A program made the position numbers and the translations under genes. Shown here in pieces: positions 4,417 through 10,126 of a stretch of 10,126 nucleotides of DNA. The DNA lies in the NCBI GenBank assembly GCA_022562655.1, contig JADFOU010000051.1, forward strand, positions 1 to 10,126, given 5' to 3'. Numbering within the stretch: the first letter of the stretch is position 1; every line of letters starts with the position of its first letter. Under the pieces are notes generated by a model. The model was not told the origin of the DNA and did no database searches. It saw only the letters and a list, made by a program, of their open reading frames with translations. This stretch comes from a candidate division TA06 bacterium. GTDB lineage: Bacteria; Hydrothermota; DG-26; E44-bin18; JADFOU01.

Positions 4417-5499
4417 TTACGACGAATATTTCTGAAAGAGGTCTCCCCATCCAGTCTTTAAGATTTTCTTCTTTCTTCTTGTACCAATGAATGGATACCA
4501 GAAGAAGTCATGGTAGACCTTGGAGGCAAAGAATGCCCAGGGGACGAGAGGAGTCCTCAAAAGGATCTTCTCAAAAGGGTGGAGGAGACCGTGATAGATC
4601 ATATGCTGACCCCGACTGGCAAAGGTATCCCCTCGCTTGAATCGGAAATTGATCTCCGAGATATCTTCGCCTGTTACTTCAATCTCTTTTGGGTCTCCGC
4701 ATCCCAATCCTCTCTCGTAGGCCATGCGGATAAAAGGAATCTTGAGGGGGTCAAATCCCATCATTTTGGCTCCAATGGCATCTATGGCGACCATATCCCC
4801 ACTGGCAAGAAGAAAGTTTTTTTCATGGGGTTGAAAGGCTCGAGGACCTGCGCCACTTCCTGCAATAGTCCCATCGGTAACGCAGAAAAGACCCGGATGG
4901 ATCTCCTTCTGGATCTGCAAGAGGTCTACGAGGGTCTCGTGGATGACGCTGTGGGTCCAATGGCGGTTCTCATTGAGGAGCCCTCCAAAGGCATTCTTCA
5001 TCGCTCCTGTGATGGTCGTGAAGACGTGGGTCTTCAGGGTAGGGAGATGGACGGCATTCTTTCCTATGAGAAACACTGGGATTTTGATCCCTCTGGGGAA
5101 GATCTGGTCCAGAACGATCATCTCCTTCTTGGGTTTGTAATCGATCCACTCTACTTGAGGTTCATAGAGATAGAGGAATCGAAGATGATATTTCTCAAGG
5201 ACAGAGAGGAGATGATTCTTCTTTGCCCCCAACTTAGGATCTACCACGACGGTCCGGTTCTGGGCAGGAGTGAGATTCCGGTACCCCGACTCAAGGAGGG
5301 TTCTCACCGCCCCTTCAAACTGCCAGGGGCTCGTGGAGCATCCCGGATAGTGATAATGCCAAGAGATGTTGATCTTGAGGATGGTGTCGATCTCCTTCGG
5401 GAGAAATCTTTCAAATTCTGCGAGGTGCATCAGTCTCCCGATGTCCTCCACTACCGTCTCAGGGGAGGTTTTCAAAACGGCTACCTTTGATTGTTTCAT
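4417..5499 (-). CDS. DUF362 domain protein
   Basis: This is a 360-residue protein of the DUF362 family (PF04015), widespread in anaerobes and of unsettled function; many relatives carry added ferredoxin domains. Here only the DUF362 core is present, with no CxxCxxC clusters. The recognisable blocks are LPTLKTH (152-158), GAMKNAFGG (165-173), VTDGTIAGSGAGP (207-219) and GDMVAIDAIGAKMMGFDP (234-251), in the order normal for the family. Isolated cysteines occur at 54 (PGCSTSP), 206 and 267 (GLGCGD). No signal peptide is visible; the C-terminus is basic (GTRRKKKILK). The start MKQSK has a weak ribosome site. It lies 64 bases after the GT87 gene on the same strand, so co-transcription is likely. 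A redox or metal-binding role is only a guess from relatives. Confidence 0.9.
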   Translation of the reverse strand: MKQSKVAVLKTSPETVVEDIGRLMHLAEFERFLPKEIDTILKINISWHYHYPGCSTSPWQFEGAVRTLLESGYRNLTPAQNRTVVVDPKLGAKKNHLLSVLEKYHLRFLYLYEPQVEWIDYKPKKEMIVLDQIFPRGIKIPVFLIGKNAVHLPTLKTHVFTTITGAMKNAFGGLLNENRHWTHSVIHETLVDLLQIQKEIHPGLFCVTDGTIAGSGAGPRAFQPHEKNFLLASGDMVAIDAIGAKMMGFDPLKIPFIRMAYERGLGCGDPKEIEVTGEDISEINFRFKRGDTFASRGQHMIYHGLLHPFEKILLRTPLVPWAFFASKVYHDFFWYPFIGTRRKKKILKTGWGDLFQKYSS

Positions 5500-5563
5500 A
5501 GGTCAAATCCAGAACTATAGGATTTTCCGAACACAAATTTGTAATTCTGATCTTCCAACTCTA

Positions 5564-6811
5564 TCACTTGGAATTTTTCTCGGAAATGCGTAGTTGGTTC
5601 AAGCCTGTTCTACGTTGGAATATTGCAATTACCGAGAGTGACCAAATGCAGTAAGTCATAATAAGCGGATAATAACGCCATAGGAAATATTCTGAGAGTT
5701 TATTGAAACCCGGTAGCATTGTGTGCTGAGAAAACATTAGCAAAATGATTAAAATAGGGATGGATGTTTTACTGAAAACATTCTTTATCATAAAATAACT
5801 CGGCACGAGGAGGAGGATATACGAATAAATTTTGAACCTGGGGAGGATCAAAGCATATGTCAGGCATATCGTGAAGAGAATAATCCTTTTATCTATAATC
5901 TTTTCAGGGGATTTTAAAGCCCACCCAGTGACTGCCAAAATTGTCACTACAATAGCCAGATAGATTGCCGTTGGAGAAATGACTAAGATCCCTTTTCTAC
6001 TCAAAGTATCATGAATATCCCTCAAAAGGGCAAGAGTAGAGGGTGCATTGATCCCTCTACCCTCTAAGTTAGAGACCTGCGAAATGAAGTCCTTGAAGAA
6101 TTCCGGGTGCATGACATAGGATATGAAATGGATTCCTACAATGAGAAACACTGTAGCAAAAAGGTATCTATATTTACTCTGGACGTTTGAATATCCTAAC
6201 AGTACGAGGATTAAAATCGGCTGAATTTTAAAAGTTGCTGCTAATGTCGTGAGGATGCAAAATAGGAGTAGTTTGTTCCTTAAGAATGCAGCAAATGCAA
6301 GCCACAGCACTCCCTGTTCAAAAATGGAGATGTTTCCTGATCTTATATCGATATAAATTGCACTATTGAAACCGAATAGGCAGAAGACGTAGAAAAGCAG
6401 ATCTGCATCGCTCTTTAGGAACTCTCTTTTCCACAGATAGAGGAGTCCGATGAGTATAATGAGTTTCAGGGATAGAAAAAAATAAAAGGCTGGTTTAAAG
6501 TCTAAAGTTGAGAATAGCCTGAGAACTGGAAGTGAAAGGGGTGTATAGACAAATTGATTAACCGGTGTGGTTGCCATTTGAGACAATACTTCAGCATCAT
6601 AAGGATTTAAGCCTGCAGAATATGCCTTACCCGCGTAGTAGTAGGTACTGAAGTCCCATTGAAAACGTTCTTTTTCGTTTGAAAGTGTGACGATGATGCC
6701 TATGCAATACAGAATCAATAAGGCGGCTATCAGATGTTTAAGGACTCCATGTCTCAGCCGCATTTTTTTGTTTCTGTTAGTAAATTTATTAACGTCTATC
6801 TCGGACAACAT
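5564..6811 (-). CDS. GT87-family integral membrane glycosyltransferase
   Basis: This is a 415-residue multi-pass membrane protein of the GT87 (DUF2029) group of GT-C glycosyltransferases, which transfer sugars from polyprenyl-phosphate donors on the outer face of the inner membrane; mycobacterial PIM mannosyltransferases are the model. After the first membrane helix (about 26-42) comes the signature loop WDFSTYYYAGKAYSAGLNPYD (52-72), with the probable catalytic D53, then VYTPLSLPVL (88-97). Many hydrophobic helices follow to about residue 400. The start MLSEIDV has only a weak ribosome site; the ATG at codon 17 has none better. The gene lies 68 bases after the UbiA/DPPR gene, whose product could supply the donor (inference). 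Its DNA is much more AT-rich than its neighbours (21/60 and 18/60 GC in two sample lines, against 31-35/60 next door), suggesting a different history. Confidence 0.85.
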   Translation of the reverse strand: MLSEIDVNKFTNRNKKMRLRHGVLKHLIAALLILYCIGIIVTLSNEKERFQWDFSTYYYAGKAYSAGLNPYDAEVLSQMATTPVNQFVYTPLSLPVLRLFSTLDFKPAFYFFLSLKLIILIGLLYLWKREFLKSDADLLFYVFCLFGFNSAIYIDIRSGNISIFEQGVLWLAFAAFLRNKLLLFCILTTLAATFKIQPILILVLLGYSNVQSKYRYLFATVFLIVGIHFISYVMHPEFFKDFISQVSNLEGRGINAPSTLALLRDIHDTLSRKGILVISPTAIYLAIVVTILAVTGWALKSPEKIIDKRIILFTICLTYALILPRFKIYSYILLLVPSYFMIKNVFSKTSIPILIILLMFSQHTMLPGFNKLSEYFLWRYYPLIMTYCIWSLSVIAIFQRRTGLNQLRISEKNSK

Positions 6812-6879
6812 TGTTCACTTTATTGGAATTTTCCAAAAGCCATTTAGGCATTCTGAGATTGAAAGATTCATTATTTGGT

Positions 6880-7806
6880 TTAGAAATAGAGGATTAACCC
6901 AACTGCCAGAATCCAGAGTCCGCAGTTGGCGAGGAGGGGTTTATCCTGGAGGAGGGTGGTCTCCGGGGTCCCTCCCTCTTCCCTTTTATATATGAGATAG
7001 AGATACCGAAAGATACCGTAAAGGACGAAAGGGATGGTGAAGGCGAGTCCACGGGTATGGAATTTTTCTACAGTCTGCGGGTCCATGGTATAAAGGGCGT
7101 AGGACATCACCAGGGTTGCGGATACAACGGAGATCATCTGATCCAAAAGGTGGGGGCTGTATTCGGCCAGGCCCTTTCGACTGGGGATTGGGGGTTGCGG
7201 AGTCCGGAGGGATAATTCCGAATTCCGACCCTGAACTTGTTTCAGGGTGAGTTCCACATTGAATAGAACCAGTTCATGTCTCCGTTTGGAGAGAGCCAAA
7301 AAGAGGGCAAGGAGAATGGTACAGACCAGGAGCCAAGAGGATATTTCCACATGGATCACCAGAGCCCCTGCGACCGCCCGGAGGACGAAGCCGAGGGCAA
7401 TGGCCAGGACATCCAGAATGACTACCCTCTTCAAAAGAAAGATGTAGAGGAGCATGAGAAGAAGAAAGACCAGAGCAGAAATTCCAAAACTCGGGTCCAG
7501 AAGATAAGAAAGAACAATCCCGATTGTCGCAAAGGCGACGCTGAACCCCATCGCCTTCTTAGAACTGAGACGCCCAGATGCGATCGGTCTCTTCGACTTT
7601 CGGGGATGCCTCCGATCCTTTTCCAAATCGATGATGTCATTCAGGAGATAGACAGAACTGGAGAGGAGACAGAAAAGAAGGAAGGCAAGAAAAGTTTTGA
7701 AGAGGAGAGAAGAATCAAGAAGGTTTTTGGAGAAGAGGAGACCGGCGAAGAGAACGAGATTTTTTGTCCACTGTTTGGGACGGAGGGAGAGAAAGAGAGG
7801 GATCAT
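6880..7806 (-). CDS. UbiA-family polyprenyl-phosphate phosphoribosyltransferase (DPPR synthase type)
   Basis: This membrane enzyme of the UbiA superfamily resembles decaprenyl-phosphate phosphoribosyltransferase, which joins PRPP to a polyprenyl phosphate and makes the precursor of polyprenyl-phosphate pentose donors. Visible marks are RPKQWTKN (9-16), the Asp motif NDIIDLEKDRRHPRKSKRPI (56-75) with D57, D60 and D64, KRVVILDVL (126-134) and the DPPR-specific LSKRRHEL (172-179) and EYSPHLLDQM (215-224). I chose the ATG at 7806 (308 residues). It puts LRPKQWTKN at the usual distance from the start, whereas the in-frame ATG at 7875 would translate a tandem-repeat tract. No clear Shine-Dalgarno precedes it. 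Residues 187-209 are encoded by a 69-base repeat insert absent from typical relatives. The gene lies downstream of rpoN and 68 bases before the GT87 gene. Confidence 0.87.
   Translation of the reverse strand: MIPLFLSLRPKQWTKNLVLFAGLLFSKNLLDSSLLFKTFLAFLLFCLLSSSVYLLNDIIDLEKDRRHPRKSKRPIASGRLSSKKAMGFSVAFATIGIVLSYLLDPSFGISALVFLLLMLLYIFLLKRVVILDVLAIALGFVLRAVAGALVIHVEISSWLLVCTILLALFLALSKRRHELVLFNVELTLKQVQGRNSELSLRTPQPPIPSRKGLAEYSPHLLDQMISVVSATLVMSYALYTMDPQTVEKFHTRGLAFTIPFVLYGIFRYLYLIYKREEGGTPETTLLQDKPLLANCGLWILAVGLILYF
7180..7248. repeat. In-frame composite repeat inside the UbiA/DPPR gene
   Basis: Seven consecutive heptamers (7180-7228: for example ACTGGGG, ATTGGGG, GTTGCGG, then two ATTCCGA) run into a palindrome with arms ACCCTGAA (7228-7235) and TTCAGGGT (7241-7248). 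The total is 69 bases, exactly 23 codons, encoding residues 187-209 (from TLKQVQG to PPIPS). Removing it restores the short loop that relatives have between KRRHEL and EYSP. The palindrome (CCCTGAACTTGTTTCAGGG) is a common dispersed repeat in many bacteria. Confidence 0.75.
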
Positions 7807-7815
7807 GAGATATAT

Positions 7816-7846
7816 GGTTAAATGGTTACTGGTTAAATGGTTAAAT
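7816..7846. repeat. GGTTAAAT tandem repeat (4 units)
   Basis: Four direct repeats of 7-8 bases (GGTTAAAT, GGTTACT, GGTTAAAT, GGTTAAAT) lie just upstream of the chosen UbiA/DPPR start codon, in the gap after rpoN. They are out of character for coding DNA and support placing the start at 7806. Confidence 0.6.
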
Positions 7847-7856
7847 GTGTCAAAAT

Positions 7857-7884
7857 ACCAATCACCAATTACCAATTACCAATT
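7857..7884. repeat. ACCAATT heptanucleotide tandem repeat (4 units)
   Basis: Four 7-base units, ACCAATC followed by three ACCAATT, end one base before the stop triplet of rpoN. Together with the GGTTAAAT tract they fill almost the whole 79-base gap between rpoN and the UbiA/DPPR gene. Confidence 0.75.
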
Positions 7885-7885
7885 A

Positions 7886-9265
7886 TCACACTTCTCTCCT
7901 CAATTTTGCAGGGAGGATCTTCATTACATCCCGATATTTACCTACGGTTCTTCGGGCGATATCAAAACCCTCTGTTTTCAGTTTTTCGGCAATTTGACGA
8001 TCCGTCAAAGGGCACTTCTTCCCTTCATGAATGATCAATTGTCGGATCCGCTCTTGAAGGCGCCTTGTTGAGATTTTTTCATTGTCCTGTCTTTTTGCCC
8101 CTCCCGAGAAGAAATATTTCAAATCAAAGACACCATGGGGAGTCTGGATAAACTTCCCTTTCAGGACCCGGCTTACAGTAGATTCATGGATTCCCACAGC
8201 ATCTGCTACATCCTTCAAATTCAAAGGAGCCAGGTGTTCCAATCCTCCCTCCAAAAATTCTCTCTGGGTATTCACCAAAAATTTGACCACTTTCAGAATC
8301 GTTTTTCTTCTTTCCTCCAGACCGGTGACCATGAAGCGAGCTGAGGCCAAACGGCTTCGGACAAAATCTCGCGCCTCCTGGGAATTCCCCTTCACATTTC
8401 TCAGAATTTCCCGATAGGATCGGCTAATCCGGAGATGGGGAATATTGGTCTCATTCAGAAGAATTCGATACCCATCAGATCCCTTCTCTACGAGGACATC
8501 TGGAACCACGTATCTCACCCCACCCGTTCCCATCCACCGTCCTGGCTTGGGTTCCAAACTACTGATGGCTTCAATGGCTTTTTTCACCTCTTCCAGAGTG
8601 ACTTCCAAAGCTTGGGCGATTCGCTCATAGTTTTTGTTCTTGAGATCTTCCAGATGGAACTCCACAATTCGTGCCTCAATGCTTTTCTCTTTCCCCAGAC
8701 TCCTCAACTGGATGAGGAGACATTCCTTCAAATCCCTTGCCCCAACACCTGTGGGATCTAAGGTCTGTACCAATTTCAAGGTCTCTTCCACCTTTTCCGG
8801 CTCTACTCCTAAATCTTCAGCAATCGCCTCTTCAGAAAAGCTGAGCCTTCCATCCTCATCTAAGCTGTCTATGATGTATTCCCCGATCTGGGTGGTCTCC
8901 TGGTTTCGGCTTGCCAGATGTAACTGATTCATGAGATACTCCCGAAAGGTGGTGGTTGCGACTGGCTGGTAGGCTTGAAAATCCTGCCTCTCTTTCCAAG
9001 AAGAGCGATAGATGGGCTCCATATCCTCCTGGAGATACTCCTCCCAAGCTTCCTCTTTTTCATTCGAAGAGACTTCCTCCGTTTCCCCACTCTCCTGTTC
9101 ATCCTCATCTGTTTCTTCTGATCCTTCTTCTAAGAGAGGGTTTGCCTCTAATTCAGTGCGAACCAATTGTTCCAGTTCCAGACGAGGCAACTGGAGGAGC
9201 TTTAAGAGCTCAATCAGCTGGGGGGTGAGGGTAAGTTTTAATTCGGTCCGTAATTCAAGTTCCAT
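7886..9265 (-). CDS. rpoN: RNA polymerase sigma-54 factor
   Basis: Sigma-54 directs RNA polymerase to -24/-12 promoters and needs ATP-driven enhancer-binding activators to open DNA. All regions are present in 459 residues. The activator-interacting region I is LTLTPQLIELLKLLQLPRLEL (11-31) with ELEANPLLEE (38-47). An acidic region II follows (48-83), then the core-binding domain (about 105-300), the helix-turn-helix VADAVGIHESTVSRVLKGK (353-371) and the diagnostic RpoN box ARRTVGKYRD (437-446), which grips the -24 GG. Region I is unusually poor in glutamine compared with the enterobacterial type, with Leu and Glu in its place. The gene starts 17 bases after lptB, the conserved lptB-rpoN arrangement, so it is probably co-transcribed with it. 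The ribosome site is weak. No hpf or ptsN follows; the UbiA/DPPR gene takes that place. Confidence 0.96.
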   Translation of the reverse strand: MELELRTELKLTLTPQLIELLKLLQLPRLELEQLVRTELEANPLLEEGSEETDEDEQESGETEEVSSNEKEEAWEEYLQEDMEPIYRSSWKERQDFQAYQPVATTTFREYLMNQLHLASRNQETTQIGEYIIDSLDEDGRLSFSEEAIAEDLGVEPEKVEETLKLVQTLDPTGVGARDLKECLLIQLRSLGKEKSIEARIVEFHLEDLKNKNYERIAQALEVTLEEVKKAIEAISSLEPKPGRWMGTGGVRYVVPDVLVEKGSDGYRILLNETNIPHLRISRSYREILRNVKGNSQEARDFVRSRLASARFMVTGLEERRKTILKVVKFLVNTQREFLEGGLEHLAPLNLKDVADAVGIHESTVSRVLKGKFIQTPHGVFDLKYFFSGGAKRQDNEKISTRRLQERIRQLIIHEGKKCPLTDRQIAEKLKTEGFDIARRTVGKYRDVMKILPAKLRREV

Positions 9266-9282
9266 TTTGTGATTGGTTTCTG

Positions 9283-10005
9283 TTACATTTTAAAATCTTT
9301 CCCCAAATAGACTTCTCTCGCCTTCGAATCATGGATTAACTCTTGGGCGGTTCCCGAGAAGAGGATCTTCCCTTCATAGATAATATAGGCCCGATCGGTG
9401 ATCTCCAGGGTTTCCCGGACATTGTGATCCGTGATGAGGATCCCAATCCCTCTTCTTTTCAGTCCTCTTACAATCCCCTGGATTTCTCCTTTCACGATGG
9501 GATCAACCCCTGTAAAGGGCTCATCCAAGAGGAGAAAAGAGGGGTTTGTCACAAGGGCTCGGGCGATCTCCACGCGCCGTCTTTCCCCTCCTGAAAGTGT
9601 GGATGCCCTCTGTTGGGCGAGATGAGTGATTTTTAACTCCTCGAGGTGCTCTTCCAATTTTTCCTCCCGTTCTTTTCTGGAAAGGGGAAGAGTCTCTAAA
9701 ATCGCAAGGATATTTTCTTCCACTGAAAGTTTTCGAAAGACCGAGGGCTCCTGAGAGAGGTAGCCAATTCCCTTCCTTGCTCGGAGGTGGACCGGGAGGT
9801 GGGTCACCTCCTCCCCGTTGAGAAAGATTCCTCCCTGATTCGGTCGGATGAGTCCCACGATTGTATAGAAGGTGGTAGTCTTTCCCGCTCCATTGGGACC
9901 CAAAAGCCCCACTACCTCTCCTTGTGGAACTTTTAGATTGACTCCCTTCACCACCTCCCTTCCTCCATAGACCTTCGTCACCCCTTCCGTTCTTAAAACA
10001 CTCAT
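9283..10005 (-). CDS. lptB: LPS export ABC transporter ATPase LptB
   Basis: LptB is the cytosolic ATPase dimer of the LptB2FGC complex that extracts lipopolysaccharide from the inner membrane and pushes it across the Lpt bridge. The 240-residue length is exactly typical. Motifs in order: Walker A GPNGAGKTT (36-44), Q-loop Q85 in GYLSQEPSVF (81-90), ABC signature LSGGERRRVEIARAL (137-151), Walker B FLLLDEPF (157-164), D-loop GVDP and switch His 194 in TDHN. YLSQEPSVFRKLSVEEN and SGGERRRVEIAR are the blocks that separate LptB from the similar LivF/LivG ATPases. No good Shine-Dalgarno is seen before the ATG at 10005. The upstream gene (normally lptA or lptC) is outside or just at the window edge. 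Confidence 0.95.
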   Translation of the reverse strand: MSVLRTEGVTKVYGGREVVKGVNLKVPQGEVVGLLGPNGAGKTTTFYTIVGLIRPNQGGIFLNGEEVTHLPVHLRARKGIGYLSQEPSVFRKLSVEENILAILETLPLSRKEREEKLEEHLEELKITHLAQQRASTLSGGERRRVEIARALVTNPSFLLLDEPFTGVDPIVKGEIQGIVRGLKRRGIGILITDHNVRETLEITDRAYIIYEGKILFSGTAQELIHDSKAREVYLGKDFKM

Positions 10006-10045
10006 CTTGGAAAATTAAAAATTTAAGAGAAAAATTCAAATTTCA

Positions 10046-10065
10046 AGTAGCAGTTGACTGCTACT
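10046..10065. repeat. Perfect palindrome upstream of lptB
   Basis: The sequence AGTAGCAGTTGACTGCTACT has 9-base perfect arms and a 2-base centre. It lies 41 bases before the lptB start and directly beside a second, GC-rich inverted repeat. It could be an operator, a processing hairpin or part of a composite repeat element. Confidence 0.5.
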
Positions 10066-10067
10066 GC

Positions 10068-10117
10068 ACTCCGTCGCCGAAGCTTTGCCCCGGCCTTCGC
10101 AGCCGCTTCGGCGGAGT
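10068..10117. repeat. GC-rich inverted repeat at the window edge
   Basis: The arms ACTCCGtcgCCGAAGC (10068-10083) and GCTTCGGCGGAGT (10105-10117) are inverse complements apart from a 3-base bulge. Composition changes sharply from the AT-rich lptB leader. It resembles extragenic palindromic elements. On the minus strand one frame stays open across it (to a TAA near 10024), so it might also be a repeat-derived 3' end of the upstream gene. Confidence 0.5.
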
Positions 10118-10126
10118 TGGCAGCGT

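Noticed and set aside
4510..5490. Long plus-strand open frame opposite the DUF362 gene
   Set aside because: It is the antisense shadow of a clear DUF362 protein with conserved motifs; 326 codons open by codon bias alone.
7807..7875. N-terminal extension of the UbiA/DPPR protein from an ATG at 7875
   Set aside because: The extension is translated tandem repeats (GGTTAAAT and part of the ACCAATT tract), and the family N-terminus fits the ATG at 7806.

Overview
The window is ordinary bacterial chromosome from a Gram-negative-type (LPS-exporting) organism with roughly 45-50% GC. It holds one compact, leftward envelope/regulator cluster and a repeat-rich, gene-poor left third. The presence of lptB next to rpoN indicates an outer-membrane bacterium that uses sigma-54. 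The protein set (a polyprenyl-phosphate phosphoribosyltransferase-type UbiA protein, a GT87 glycosyltransferase, DUF362, an LPG-synthase-TM flippase-like protein) and the abundance of heptanucleotide repeats would fit a deltaproteobacterial-like lineage or an uncultured candidate phylum. I cannot name the taxon from sequence alone.

Layout, left to right. 1-335 (-): the N-terminal third of recF, running off the left edge, with a good sigma-70 promoter and an operator-like palindrome in front. 336-1163: no convincing gene; an inverted repeat and a heptanucleotide tract. 1164-1889 (-): YgjP/DUF45-type zinc metallopeptidase carrying heptad repeats inside its coding sequence. 1890-2558: mostly regulatory and repeat DNA, with a dispersed palindromic repeat and a textbook sigma-54 promoter. 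2559-2883 (+): the only rightward gene, a small secreted protein whose His/Arg-rich continuation lies in the +1 frame. It is followed by a terminator hairpin. 3016-10005 (-): flippase-like membrane protein, small exported protein, DUF362 protein, GT87 glycosyltransferase, UbiA-family phosphoribosyltransferase, rpoN and lptB. In transcription order these run lptB, rpoN, UbiA/DPPR, GT87, DUF362, small protein, flippase.

How the parts may work together. lptB and rpoN form the classical conserved pair. The sigma-54 factor encoded here can recognise the sigma-54 promoter found 5.5 kb away in the same window. The downstream UbiA/DPPR-type enzyme would make a polyprenyl-phosphate pentose, GT87 enzymes use polyprenyl-phosphate sugars, and the LPG-synthase-TM protein is a lipid-handling membrane protein. 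The run therefore reads as a candidate cell-envelope glycosylation or lipid-sugar module (inference).

The two most unusual signals are these. (1) A secreted His/Arg-rich protein is placed behind a sigma-54 promoter with a possible upstream activator palindrome, and is apparently broken or frameshifted at one stop codon. (2) A 69-nt composite of seven heptanucleotide units plus a palindrome sits in frame inside the UbiA/DPPR gene and adds 23 residues to a cytosolic loop. Related heptads occur in the metallopeptidase gene and in several intergenic gaps.
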